DNA of 64,000 nucleotides. It comes from Fibrobacter sp. UWB10. GTDB lineage: Bacteria; Fibrobacterota; Fibrobacteria; Fibrobacterales; Fibrobacteraceae. The notes beneath the pieces were generated by a model. The model saw only the letters and a list, made by a program, of their open reading frames with translations, was not told the DNA's origin and did no database searches. Positions 16,734-25,283 of the stretch are shown piece by piece (within the stretch, counting starts at the first letter, position 1; every line of letters begins with the position of its first letter). The DNA is taken from NCBI RefSeq assembly GCF_900182935.1, contig NZ_FXUE01000001.1, positions 248,001-312,000 on the forward strand. The letters run 5' to 3'. A program made the position numbers and the translations under genes.

Positions 16734-18016
16734 GACGACTTTCCCTAATTGCATTTGCAGTCGTGATTTTTGCGCAAGCCTTTTTGGCAGGGAACGCCTA
16801 CGCCAAGGACATCTTCTTTGATTCCCACTGGACGCTGTGGCAAAACGCCGACATCTTGATTTGGACTCCCGACAAGGAGCCCGCCATTGACCCCAAGGAA
16901 TTCTGCCTATCGCTACGCCGCAACAATTCTGGCATTGGCGACCCCAAGTGCAGACTTTTCGGTGAATGGGAACGCGACACCGTCGCCATGCGTTACGCAT
17001 CTTGGCTTTCCAACAACATTGAACCCGGTCTGGACGCGCATCTTTTGAAAGCCCGCCACCCCTCCATGATGGCCAAAATCCAAGCACTCGAAGACAAAAT
17101 CGTTTTGTTTATTGCCGATAAAGGCAAAGACCTGCAAATCGCTATTTTCGACGAAACAACGCTTGAACCGAGAAGTGCAGGAACCGTTGCAAAGACATCC
17201 GACAAGATAGCCTTGGGTGATGATATTGCCAGCGCCTTTTTTGGTCGCCACACCAAGCGCCGTTTAACAAAAGAAGAACGTCTGAAAAAGGAAACGGAAC
17301 CCGACGAGCTTTACAAGGAAACGCCGACATTCAGATCTTGGGCAGGTATTTCTGCTGGATACGCCCAGGCCCAAATTCCGCTCACTCCGTACAGCTGGTA
17401 CAAGCGCAAAATCAGAAACCGCGTTTCAAATTACCGCGCAACACGAGACTCCGTTAGCCTCTGGAACTTTATGGACGATTCCACCCCGCTCTTTACTCTG
17501 TATGCGGGCGGAATCTGGTTTGGCTTTATCGGTGGCGAAATATTCTACCGCTATTCGGACCACGCCGTAAAAATAGACGACCGCGACGAAGTTTACGAAG
17601 AACTGGACCACTGGAATTTCTCTCAGCACGAAATCGGCCTGAACGTGATGTTTGCAAGGACCTACGAACCATTCAAATGGCTAGACTTGCACCTGTTCGC
17701 CTTCCTCGGATTCCAATACAGTTTCTACGCCGAAGACATAGAACTCAAAGATTCCAAGAAAAAGCCCTCTAGGGAATACGAGACCCGATTCAAGACCGAA
17801 GACCCCTACAAGGGCGCCCTCTTCGGATTTGGCACGCAATGCGTATTCTTGCAGCACTATGGCCTAAGCGTGCGTACAGGCATTTCGAGCCGCGGTAAAG
17901 ATGTCTATGTAGAACCCTCGCCCGACGCAGCAGCTGAACCCACAACCATTGGCGCAAGCACTGTTGACTGGTTTATCAGCGTTGGGTTGGAATACCACTG
18001 GACACCGTTTAAGTAG
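16730..18016 (+). CDS. outer-membrane-type protein coupled to the lipoprotein
   Basis: The 428-residue protein has a cleavable signal peptide (1-25, ending GNAYA). A globular N-terminal domain of about 180 residues with IVLFIADKGKDLQIAIFDET is followed by a basic bridge. The C-terminal part is rich in aromatic beta strands (SWAGISAGYAQAQ, LFTLYAGGIWFGFIGGEIFYRYS, FAFLGFQYSFY) and ends VGLEYHWTPFK, which suits a beta-barrel. The family is not recognised. It is coupled to the upstream lipoprotein by a 4-base overlap. A lipoprotein/barrel pair of this kind could serve in transport or surface assembly; that is inference. Confidence 0.7.
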   Translation: MRRLSLIAFAVVIFAQAFLAGNAYAKDIFFDSHWTLWQNADILIWTPDKEPAIDPKEFCLSLRRNNSGIGDPKCRLFGEWERDTVAMRYASWLSNNIEPGLDAHLLKARHPSMMAKIQALEDKIVLFIADKGKDLQIAIFDETTLEPRSAGTVAKTSDKIALGDDIASAFFGRHTKRRLTKEERLKKETEPDELYKETPTFRSWAGISAGYAQAQIPLTPYSWYKRKIRNRVSNYRATRDSVSLWNFMDDSTPLFTLYAGGIWFGFIGGEIFYRYSDHAVKIDDRDEVYEELDHWNFSQHEIGLNVMFARTYEPFKWLDLHLFAFLGFQYSFYAEDIELKDSKKKPSREYETRFKTEDPYKGALFGFGTQCVFLQHYGLSVRTGISSRGKDVYVEPSPDAAAEPTTIGASTVDWFISVGLEYHWTPFK

Positions 18017-18024
18017 GATTTTTC

Positions 18025-18032
18025 TACATTTG
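18025..18032 (+). promoter_or_regulatory. TAnnTTTG promoter element of the DEAD-box helicase gene
   Basis: TACATTTG is preceded by TTTC and followed by CGCTCACT and the ATG at 18041. Only 8 bases separate the element from the start codon. Confidence 0.55.
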
Positions 18033-18040
18033 CGCTCACT

Positions 18041-19435
18041 ATGAGTGAAGAAGTAAAAGAAGAAAAGAAAGAAGAAAAAGTAAATCCGTTTCTGACTCCC
18101 GTTAAGATTATCGAGCCCGAACACAAGCTCCCCGACTATACTTTTGACATGTTGCCCGAAGAACAGAAGGCTGTTCTCGCTCAGCACGGCTGGACCGACC
18201 TGATGCCGGTACAACGCAAGACGATTCCTTACATGCTCGCCGCCCGCGATATGCTGGTGCAGTCCAAGACCGGTTCGGGAAAGACCGGCGCCTACGTTCT
18301 CCCGCTTTTGCAGGTGATTGTTCGCGACCATATTTTCCCGCAGGCTTTGATTCTCGTGCCGACACGTGAACTCTGCTTGCAGGTTCAAGACGAAATCGAA
18401 AAACTTTCTGCCGGCACGGGCATTCGCTCCGTCGCCATTTTCGGCGGTGTGAGTTATGAACCGCAGCTGAAGGCCCTCAAGAACGGCGTGCATATCATTG
18501 TGGCAACTCCGGGTCGCCTGATGGACCATGTGCAGCGCGGCAATGTGGACTTCTTGGACATCCGCGACTTGATTCTGGACGAAGCCGACGAAATGCTTTC
18601 GATGGGTTTCTATCCCGACATGCAAAAGATTCGCAAGTACCTGCCCAAGCAGATTGCCTGCACCATGTTCAGCGCCACCATTCCGCAGACCGTGAAGAGC
18701 CTCGCCCGCGAATTCCAGCGTCCGAGCGCCGAATTTCTGTCGCTCAGCTACGACAAGGTGATCGCAAACAACCTGGAACACCGCTGGTATCCCTGCGACG
18801 TAATGGACAAGGATTCCATGACCATCAAGGTGCTGGAATACTACAATCCTGAAAGCTGCATGATTTTCTGCAACAAAAAGAGCGACGTGAGCTACCTGGA
18901 ACAGGTGCTTTCGGGCTACGGCTTCAACGTAGGCGCTCTGAGTGGCGATGTCGCCCAGAACATGCGCGAAAAGACCTTGAACGCTTTCCGCGACAAGAAA
19001 CTCCGCATTCTCATTTGTACGGACGTGGCAGCCCGCGGTATTGACGTGGACCACGTGACACACGTGATTGTGTACGACCACCCCGATGACCACGAAGTGT
19101 ATGTGCACCGTAGCGGACGTACCGCCCGTGCGGGCCGCAGCGGACTTTGCATTTCGCTGATTACGCCGGTCGAAGAAATCGACATGAAGCAGACCGCCGC
19201 CGACTTCGGCATCAACTTCATCAAGATGGAAGTTCCGACAAACGAAGAAATTTCAAAGAAGGTGAGCGAACGCGTGCGCGCCAAGCTCGAACAAGAAAAG
19301 AACCACTTTGGCGGACAGAAAGCCCGCGAACGCATCAGCCGCGTAATCCCGCTGGTGAAGGAACTCGCAAACGGCACCGAAGAAGACCAGATGCTTCTCG
19401 CCTACCTCGTTGACCGCTACGCATGGAAAAAATAG
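18041..19435 (+). CDS. DEAD-box ATP-dependent RNA helicase
   Basis: The 464-residue helicase has a Lys/Glu-rich N-terminus and a Q motif near LMPVQRKTIP. Motif I is SKTGSGKT, motif Ia PTRELC, motif II DEAD, motif III SAT, and motif VI HRSGRTARAGR. The C-terminus is a short charged extension without the RNA-binding domain seen in the 39831-42140 helicase. The family unwinds short RNA duplexes during ribosome assembly or mRNA decay. The specific subgroup (RhlE, SrmB or CshA-like) cannot be settled. map follows after 18 bases. Confidence 0.92.
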   Translation: MSEEVKEEKKEEKVNPFLTPVKIIEPEHKLPDYTFDMLPEEQKAVLAQHGWTDLMPVQRKTIPYMLAARDMLVQSKTGSGKTGAYVLPLLQVIVRDHIFPQALILVPTRELCLQVQDEIEKLSAGTGIRSVAIFGGVSYEPQLKALKNGVHIIVATPGRLMDHVQRGNVDFLDIRDLILDEADEMLSMGFYPDMQKIRKYLPKQIACTMFSATIPQTVKSLAREFQRPSAEFLSLSYDKVIANNLEHRWYPCDVMDKDSMTIKVLEYYNPESCMIFCNKKSDVSYLEQVLSGYGFNVGALSGDVAQNMREKTLNAFRDKKLRILICTDVAARGIDVDHVTHVIVYDHPDDHEVYVHRSGRTARAGRSGLCISLITPVEEIDMKQTAADFGINFIKMEVPTNEEISKKVSERVRAKLEQEKNHFGGQKARERISRVIPLVKELANGTEEDQMLLAYLVDRYAWKK

Positions 19436-19453
19436 GTTTGAAAGGGAAGAACA

Positions 19454-20215
19454 ATGGCTAAAATCAAAATCAAATCCGCAAAAGAAATCGAACTGATCCG
19501 CGACGCAGGCGCCCTCGCCGCAGAAACTCTCATTCGCGCAGGCGAAATGTGCAAACCGGGCGTATCCACTCTGGAAATCGATGAATTCATCGGCGACTAT
19601 ACCCGCAAGAACAAGGGTATTTCGGCCTGCATGGGTTACCACGGTTATCCGCGCTACGCTTGCATCAGCATTAACGAAGTCGTGTGCCACGGCATTCCGA
19701 GTGCAAACACCATCCTGAAAGACGGCGATATCGTGAACATCGATATCACCACGATTCTTTCGGGCTATCATGGTGATACCTCGGCCATGTTCTGCGTGGG
19801 CCGCGTGAGCAACCTCGCCCAGGAACTCGTGGACACCGCCAAATTCTGCATGGAAGAAGGCATCCGAGCCGCCGGCGAACAAGGTGCTCGCTACTACGAC
19901 ATCGGTAACGCCATCCAAGACATTGCCGACGAACATGGTTTCAGCGTAGTCGAAGATTATTGCGGTCACGGAATCGGTCGCGGTTTCCACGAAGAACCGA
20001 CCCTGTACCACTTCCGCAACAATGTGCTCAAGCAGTTCATTGAAGTCGGCAACGTGTTCACCATCGAACCCATGATCAACGTGGGTCGTCCGGGCACCAA
20101 GACGCTCTCCGACGGTTGGACGGCGGTAACCCGCGATGGTTCGCTTTCTGCCCAGTGGGAACACACTGTGGCCCGCACCAAGAACGGCATCGAAATCCTG
20201 ACGCTCCCCCGCTAA
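19454..20215 (+). CDS. map: methionine aminopeptidase, type I
   Basis: The 253-residue enzyme removes the initiator Met from nascent proteins. Metal ligands are visible: two Asp in NIDITTILSGYHGDTSAMF, His in CGHGIGRGFHEEP, Glu in FTIEPMI and Glu in SAQWEHTV. There is no zinc-finger extension. GAAAGGGAAG precedes the ATG. It lies between the helicase gene and a small unknown gene 3 bases downstream, suggesting one transcript. The common secY-map-infA order is not seen here. Confidence 0.95.
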   Translation: MAKIKIKSAKEIELIRDAGALAAETLIRAGEMCKPGVSTLEIDEFIGDYTRKNKGISACMGYHGYPRYACISINEVVCHGIPSANTILKDGDIVNIDITTILSGYHGDTSAMFCVGRVSNLAQELVDTAKFCMEEGIRAAGEQGARYYDIGNAIQDIADEHGFSVVEDYCGHGIGRGFHEEPTLYHFRNNVLKQFIEVGNVFTIEPMINVGRPGTKTLSDGWTAVTRDGSLSAQWEHTVARTKNGIEILTLPR

Positions 20216-20218
20216 GAC

Positions 20219-20554
20219 ATGTCGTTACTCGGAAACTTACGCAATAAGGCTGTCGAAGCCTTTGTCAAGAACCACGAACTGGTCAAGCGCTTTGGCGATG
20301 TCCAGTCCGTGTCTATTGACTCCGACAACGGCACTGCCGACGTAAGTGTGCTCTTGCACGGTGAAATTTTCCCGATTAAGTTTCGCGGCTACTACTTTTT
20401 CGACGATTCCGATACAGGTACCGACATCGTAGTACGTAAAATCACCTGCGAGCGCGAATGGATCGACCAGGCGCTTTCGTACTGGCTCGATGGCAAGACT
20501 CTCCGCTACAACATCCCCGGGCTCGCCGGCGGCATCGCGAAGATTATATTCTAG
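20219..20554 (+). CDS. small soluble protein, unknown
   Basis: The 111-residue protein has no signal peptide. It shows alternating beta segments (VQSVSIDSDNGTADVSVLLHG, IFPIKFRGYYFF), then an amphipathic helix with EWIDQALSYWL, and ends IAKIIF. No family is recognised; a small alpha+beta fold is likely. It starts 3 bases after map and is probably translated from the same mRNA. A run of ten C residues lies nine bases beyond its stop. Confidence 0.65.
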   Translation: MSLLGNLRNKAVEAFVKNHELVKRFGDVQSVSIDSDNGTADVSVLLHGEIFPIKFRGYYFFDDSDTGTDIVVRKITCEREWIDQALSYWLDGKTLRYNIPGLAGGIAKIIF

Positions 20555-20562
20555 AATCCTCG

Positions 20563-20572
20563 CCCCCCCCCC
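20563..20572 (+). repeat. homopolymer of ten C
   Basis: It lies between the stop of the 20219 gene and the promoter of the 20641 gene. Such tracts slip readily, so the length may vary between cells or reflect sequencing error. Confidence 0.8.
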
Positions 20573-20612
20573 TTCATCGCACATTTATCATTTCACATTA
20601 CACATTTAATAA

Positions 20613-20637
20613 TGTATATTAGTCTCGTAAGGAGACT
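20613..20637 (+). promoter_or_regulatory. -10 box and hairpin enclosing the Shine-Dalgarno site
   Basis: TATATT (20613-20618) is followed by AGTCTC-GTAAG-GAGACT (20621-20637). The ribosome site AAGGAG (20629-20634) is partly in the loop and partly in the right stem, 6 bases before the ATG. The transcript would start at or inside the stem. Confidence 0.5.
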
Positions 20638-20640
20638 TTT

Positions 20641-21264
20641 ATGAGCGACTGCACCGACGAAAAGATGGAAAAATTCAAGGAAAAACTAGCTTCCCTGCTG
20701 TTTGACCTGATTACCGACATTCCGGAATCCCTGCATTCCCCGAGCGAAAACTCTGACGATAAAATCAAGAAACTGATTCGCCAGGCCGCAGTCAAAGCCT
20801 CTTTGGTGAGCGCTACACTTTCGGTTCCGGCCGGAGTTACGGGTGTATTGACCTCGATTCCTGACATTGCCGCCATCTGGCGCATTCAAGCCCAACTGGT
20901 GTCCGATATTGCCGCCACCTACGGTAAATTTGCCCAACTGAGTCGCGAAGCCATGGTCTGGTGTCTGTTCCGCCATAGCGCCGCCCAACTTTTGCGCGAC
21001 ATCGCTGTGCGCACCGGCAGCCGCATTGTGGTCCAGAAGGTCTCTTTTGCGGTTCTAGAATCTATCCTGAAGAAAATCGGCCTCAAGGTCTCTACCAAAT
21101 TCTTAGGCAGGGCCGCTCTCCGTGCCATTCCGGCCATCGGAGCGCTTGGAAACGGAGCCTATTCCTTCTATGACACCACCGAAGTCGGCAAGACCGCAGC
21201 TTCCTACTTTAAGGCTTTGGCCGACAATCCCGAAGAAGTCGAAGACGCCGAAATAGCAGATTAA
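20641..21264 (+). CDS. EcsC-like protein
   Basis: The 207-residue protein has no signal peptide. A Gly/Ala/Ile-rich central region (SVPAGVTGVLTSIPDIAAIWRIQAQL, then DIAATYGK) recalls the EcsC family, where a membrane-associated helical hairpin precedes a DIP and an IAxxYG motif. A second Ala-rich hydrophobic stretch, FLGRAALRAIPAIGALGNGAY, lies near the end. Family assignment is tentative and EcsC function is itself unclear. Its stop overlaps the next ATG by one base (TAATG), coupling it to the polytopic protein. Confidence 0.6.
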   Translation: MSDCTDEKMEKFKEKLASLLFDLITDIPESLHSPSENSDDKIKKLIRQAAVKASLVSATLSVPAGVTGVLTSIPDIAAIWRIQAQLVSDIAATYGKFAQLSREAMVWCLFRHSAAQLLRDIAVRTGSRIVVQKVSFAVLESILKKIGLKVSTKFLGRAALRAIPAIGALGNGAYSFYDTTEVGKTAASYFKALADNPEEVEDAEIAD

Positions 21265-22706
21265 TGAAATCCGTTTTTTCAATCCTAGTCCCACTTCTTT
21301 TCGCGCTGTTTTTCCTTTCCCTGTTCGGAGAAAAGATTCCTTACAACGATGGGGCTGGATTCGACGGGACTTTCTACAGAGAAGTCTTTCGAAATTTTTC
21401 GAACGACTTTTTTTCTATCGGTTACGACGGTTTCCGAATACAAAGAATTTTCCCTTTCTGCGCCATGAATCTAGTCTATGGCGCATTAAACATCCCCCTC
21501 GACAATTCGCACATGTTATGGGGAATGGGCGTGCTGCACATATTCAATCTGATTCTTCAAGTTGTCTTCTTCTTTAAGCTTGCCATTCTGCGAAATTGGA
21601 AAAAATCGACCACAGCCATTCTCTTCTCGATTTTCTTCTTTAACTACTACGTCCTTAAAAACTGCGGCTACGAACTGTTCCAAACAGACGCTTTCGCCAT
21701 CACAATAGCCTTAGTCTCTTACTACCTATTGTTACGCGACAAGTTTGCGCTTTCCTTCGCCGTATCCCTTCTTGGACTTTTTACCTGGCCAACCATCACC
21801 ACCATAAACCTGTTGCTCATTCTGTTCAGGCAAAACCTGCAACCCATTCCAGAAGAAAACCGCTTGGGCAAAATTCTCTATCGAATCACCCCGGCTGCAT
21901 ACGCCGTCGCCGCAACAGGTATCATTACATTATTAATAGTATTGCACAAGCAAGACGCCCTTGTCCAATTCCTACAAGTCGATTTAAGCGCTGGCTTATT
22001 AATACTATCTCTTGTAACCGCTATTGGCCTGCTTTGGGTTTTATGCAAAAAAGGCTCCTTCCCCTTTTTCTATAGCCCGGCACAGTTCTATTTCATATTT
22101 TCACTTAAAACAGCCGTTTTACTGATCCTACCGATTATCGCCATCAAGGTTTTCCTTGGATTCCATACCAACGAAGAGGTTTTCTTTAACGGGAGGGTCT
22201 TCCTTTTTCAAACCCTCATTCGCCCGCTCAAGTACCCCGCCATCACCATCGCTGGGCATGTCGCCTACCTAGGAATCCTTCTTCCGCTCATTTTGCTCCA
22301 ATTTCGCCGTTTTTCGAAGGATTTCGTATCGATATCACCGGGGCATGCACTCGCCTTTCTCGGATTTTTGTTTCTTGCCATCGATAGTGAAGCCCGACAC
22401 ATCGTCACCTTCTTGCCGATCATCCTGATTCCGTTGGGAAGCGTTCTCGATTCCCTTGACCTAGCCCCCCGCAAAGCGGCTATTCTTGTCATTTTACAGC
22501 TCATACTGAGCCACTTCTATATTCCTATCAATGTCGAAGGGTTGGCGCAATCGCTTACGGACCTAAATTTCACCTCCGATGCCGCTCAGAGGTTCTTTAT
22601 GAGTTTCGGTCCATGGATGACTTTTAAAAGCTATCTCCTTTGGATTTTGACCTCTTTTGCCGTTTTTACCGCCATTTGGGCAGTCCTCAGAAAAACAAGC
22701 CCTTGA
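21264..22706 (+). CDS. polytopic membrane protein, unknown
   Basis: The 480-residue protein has about ten to twelve predicted transmembrane segments spread over its length. The largest extramembrane piece is between the first two (about 23-75, with GAGFDGTFYREVFRNF and the nearby YDGFRIQRIFPF). That first loop, with acidic residues near the membrane, resembles the layout of GT-C glycosyltransferases or the Wzy/EpsG group, but no diagnostic motif is certain. Codon use is less GC-rich than in the neighbours. It is coupled to the EcsC-like gene and followed by a terminator. Confidence 0.65.
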   Translation: MKSVFSILVPLLFALFFLSLFGEKIPYNDGAGFDGTFYREVFRNFSNDFFSIGYDGFRIQRIFPFCAMNLVYGALNIPLDNSHMLWGMGVLHIFNLILQVVFFFKLAILRNWKKSTTAILFSIFFFNYYVLKNCGYELFQTDAFAITIALVSYYLLLRDKFALSFAVSLLGLFTWPTITTINLLLILFRQNLQPIPEENRLGKILYRITPAAYAVAATGIITLLIVLHKQDALVQFLQVDLSAGLLILSLVTAIGLLWVLCKKGSFPFFYSPAQFYFIFSLKTAVLLILPIIAIKVFLGFHTNEEVFFNGRVFLFQTLIRPLKYPAITIAGHVAYLGILLPLILLQFRRFSKDFVSISPGHALAFLGFLFLAIDSEARHIVTFLPIILIPLGSVLDSLDLAPRKAAILVILQLILSHFYIPINVEGLAQSLTDLNFTSDAAQRFFMSFGPWMTFKSYLLWILTSFAVFTAIWAVLRKTSP

Positions 22707-22723
22707 AACAGGGCTTTTTTTTT
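22697..22723 (+). terminator. terminator of the polytopic-protein gene, overlapping the fusA promoter
   Basis: AAGCCC and GGGCTT pair across an 8-base loop, followed by a run of nine T. TTGAAA in the loop (22703-22708) lies 16 bases before TATCTT (22725-22730), so terminator and promoter share DNA. Confidence 0.75.
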
Positions 22724-22732
22724 CTATCTTTG
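22703..22732 (+). promoter_or_regulatory. fusA promoter embedded in the terminator
   Basis: A -35-like TTGAAA, 16-base spacer and TATCTTTG are followed by GGCGC. The leader to the ATG at 22776 is about 40 bases. Confidence 0.6.
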
Positions 22733-22775
22733 GGCGCAACTCAAACAAACATCAACTCCATTTGTGGAATAAAAT

Positions 22776-24905
22776 ATGAAAAACATTGAAAAGCACAGAA
22801 ATATTGGTATTTCTGCCCACATCGACTCCGGTAAGACCACCCTTACCGAACGTATCCTCTACTTCACAAAGCGTATCCACGCTATCCACGAAGTTCGTGG
22901 TAAAGACGGCGTCGGTGCCACGATGGACTCCATGGAACTTGAACGCGAACGCGGCATCACGATTCAGTCCGCTGCTACGTTTGCAAACTGGACCCACACC
23001 AAGTCTGGCGAAGCCGACTCCATCAACATCATCGATACCCCGGGGCACGTGGACTTCACGATCGAAGTGGAACGTTCTCTCCGCGTGCTCGACGGTGCTA
23101 TCCTCGTGCTCACCGGCGTGGAAGGTGTTCAGTCCCAGTCTATTACCGTTGACCGCCAGATGAAGCGCTACCATGTGCCGCGCGTCGTGTTCGTGAACAA
23201 GTGCGACCGCTCCGGTGCAAACCCGCTCCGCGTGGCTGTCATGCTCAAGGAAAAGCTCAACCACAAGCCCTGCGTCATGCAGATTCCTATCGGTCTCGAA
23301 GACCAACTGAAGGGCGTGGTCGACCTCGTCGAAATGAAGGCCTACTACTTCGAAGGCGCTAACGGCGACGACATGATCGAAAAGGAAATCCCGGCCGAAC
23401 TCGTTGACCAGGCTAACGAATACCGTGAAAAGCTGATTGACTGCTGCGCAGACTACAGCGACGAAATCATGGAAAAGGCTATGGAAGGCCAGTATGGCGT
23501 CGACGAAATCGACAAGAACCTCATCAAGGCCACCATCCGTAAGGCTACCATCAGCCTCGAAGTGACCCCGGTGTTCATGGGTTCCGCTCACAAGAACGTT
23601 GGTGTCCAGAAGCTCCTCGACGGCGTTATCGACTACCTCCCGAACCCGACCGAAGTTGAAAACAAGGCTCTCGACCTCGACAACAACGAAGCTGAAGTTG
23701 TCCTGAAGTCCGAAGACAACGCTCCGCTCGTTTGCTACGCGTTCAAGCTCGTGAACGACCGCTATGGCCAGTTGACCTACATCCGTATTTACCAGGGTAC
23801 CCTCAAGAAGGGCGACATGATCACCAACATGGCCACCGGCAAGAAGGTGTCTGTGGGCCGCTTGGTTCGTATGCACGCTGACGAAATGGTGGATATCACC
23901 GAAGCCGGTGCAGGCGACATTGTTGCTCTGTTCGGTATCGACTGCGCCTCCGGTACGACCTTTACCGATGGCAAGAACCACTACAACATGACTTCTATGC
24001 ACGTGCCGAATCCGGTGATCGAACTCGTGATCGAAGCCAAGAACCGTGACGACCTGGACAACATGTCCAAGGCTCTGAACCGCTTCACCAAGGAAGACCC
24101 GACGTTCCAGGTGGAAGTCGACAAGGAATCCGGCCAGACCATCATCAAGGGTATGGGCGAACTTCACCTCGACGTTTACATCGAACGTATGCGCCGCGAA
24201 TACAAGTGCGACGTGACGACCGGTGCTCCGCAGGTGGCTTACCGCGAAACCATTACCCGTCCGGCCAAGTTCGACTACACCCACAAGAAGCAGACTGGTG
24301 GTTCTGGTCAGTACGCTAAGGTTGTCGGCGAAATGCGTCCGATGGCTGTCGAAGGCGACCAGGAAAAGGTTTACAACTTCGTGAACTCCGTCGTGGGTGG
24401 CCGTATTCCGAAGGAATACATCCCGTCTTGCGACAAGGGTTTCCAGAGCTGCATGGAAGCAGGTTCCTTGATCGGCTTCCCGGTTGTGGGTATCGAAATG
24501 GAAGTCCAGGATGGTGCATACCACCCGGTTGACTCTTCTGATATGGCGTTCCAGGTTGCAGCCCGTATGGCCTTCCGCGAAGCTTTCGAAAAGGCTGGCG
24601 CTCAGATCCTCGAACCGATCATGAAGGTCGAAATCCAGACTCCGACCGAATTCCAGGGTTCTGTTGTTGGTAACGTTTCTCAGCGTCGTGGTACCATCAC
24701 CGGTACGAACGAAGAACTCGGCATGACCACCATCACCGCCGAAGTCCCGCTGTCCGAAATGTTCGGCTACGCCACTGACCTGCGTTCTATGACCCAGGGT
24801 AAGGCAGAATTCACCATGGAATTCTGCAAGTACCTCCCGGTTCCGAAGAACATCCAGGAAGAACTCATCAAGAAGTACGGCGACAAGGCCAAGGCTCGCG
24901 CCTAA
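22776..24905 (+). CDS. fusA: translation elongation factor G
   Basis: The 709-residue GTPase drives translocation. G1 is AHIDSGKTT, the switch region includes [11 protein letters not shown]3 is DTPGHVDF and G4 is NKCD, followed by EF-G domains II to V. The G1 loop has Ser where common bacterial EF-G has Ala, and the following [22 protein letters not shown] resembles the spdEFG1/mitochondrial EFG1 class. The gene stands alone between terminators, apart from rpsL/rpsG/tuf. Codon use is strongly biased, as expected of a highly expressed gene. Confidence 0.97.
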   Translation: MKNIEKHRNIGISAHIDSGKTTLTERILYFTKRIHAIHEVRGKDGVGATMDSMELERERGITIQSAATFANWTHTKSGEADSINIIDTPGHVDFTIEVERSLRVLDGAILVLTGVEGVQSQSITVDRQMKRYHVPRVVFVNKCDRSGANPLRVAVMLKEKLNHKPCVMQIPIGLEDQLKGVVDLVEMKAYYFEGANGDDMIEKEIPAELVDQANEYREKLIDCCADYSDEIMEKAMEGQYGVDEIDKNLIKATIRKATISLEVTPVFMGSAHKNVGVQKLLDGVIDYLPNPTEVENKALDLDNNEAEVVLKSEDNAPLVCYAFKLVNDRYGQLTYIRIYQGTLKKGDMITNMATGKKVSVGRLVRMHADEMVDITEAGAGDIVALFGIDCASGTTFTDGKNHYNMTSMHVPNPVIELVIEAKNRDDLDNMSKALNRFTKEDPTFQVEVDKESGQTIIKGMGELHLDVYIERMRREYKCDVTTGAPQVAYRETITRPAKFDYTHKKQTGGSGQYAKVVGEMRPMAVEGDQEKVYNFVNSVVGGRIPKEYIPSCDKGFQSCMEAGSLIGFPVVGIEMEVQDGAYHPVDSSDMAFQVAARMAFREAFEKAGAQILEPIMKVEIQTPTEFQGSVVGNVSQRRGTITGTNEELGMTTITAEVPLSEMFGYATDLRSMTQGKAEFTMEFCKYLPVPKNIQEELIKKYGDKAKARA

Positions 24906-25030
24906 CAGACCGCACGGCTCTATCGCATTCATAAAAATGTGATATCGCCTTGCTCTCGCCACCACGACTCGTTTATACAAGTCGCTTGTGGCTCACAAAA
25001 AAGCTAAAGCCAAACTTCTTAGAAGTTTAA

Positions 25031-25064
25031 AGAACTCAGTGCATTGCACTGGGTTCTTTTTTTT
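25031..25064 (+). terminator. fusA terminator
   Basis: AGAACTCAGTGCA pairs with TGCACTGGGTTCT (one G-U pair), followed by eight or more T. It is a strong canonical intrinsic terminator. Confidence 0.85.
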
Positions 25065-25077
25065 GTTTATAGCAACG

Positions 25078-25109
25078 AAAAAATCCCGCAGGGGGACTAC
25101 CCTGCGGGA
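25078..25109 (-). terminator. mazG terminator
   Basis: On the minus strand TCCCGCAGGG and CCCTGCGGGA form a perfect 10-bp stem followed by TTTTTTCG. It lies 175 bases beyond the mazG stop, so the transcript has a long 3' tail containing the palindromic patch. Confidence 0.7.
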
Positions 25110-25230
25110 AAGTGGAATTAGAAGAAAACAAGCGTGCTTCCGGTCTATTCTACCCCGTGATTTGCTCCAGCATCCCTTCGCTAAACCAGAATGGACTGGA
25201 AGCACATTATTTAATATACCATCGGGATAT

Positions 25231-25275
25231 GGAATGCGAAAATATTTTTTCAATTTTCATATTCCAACATGGAAT
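25231..25275. repeat. AT-rich palindromic patch
   Basis: Two overlapping inverted repeats are present. GGAATGCGAAAAT pairs imperfectly with ATTTTCATATTCC (25231-25265), and ATTCCA-ACA-TGGAAT is perfect at 25261-25275. The second shares 15 of 17 bases with part of the perfect palindrome at 59302-59334. Confidence 0.6.
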
Positions 25276-25283
25276 GCTCCAAT

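Larger units (their letters stand above)
24906..25283. other. 378-bp convergent intergenic region
   Basis: It holds the fusA terminator, the mazG terminator and an AT-rich palindromic patch (25231-25275). No coding potential is convincing in any frame. Confidence 0.7.

Noticed and set aside
22752-24980. 742-residue minus-strand frame opposite fusA
   Set aside because: It is a shadow of the strongly biased codon use of fusA; it has no signal of its own.
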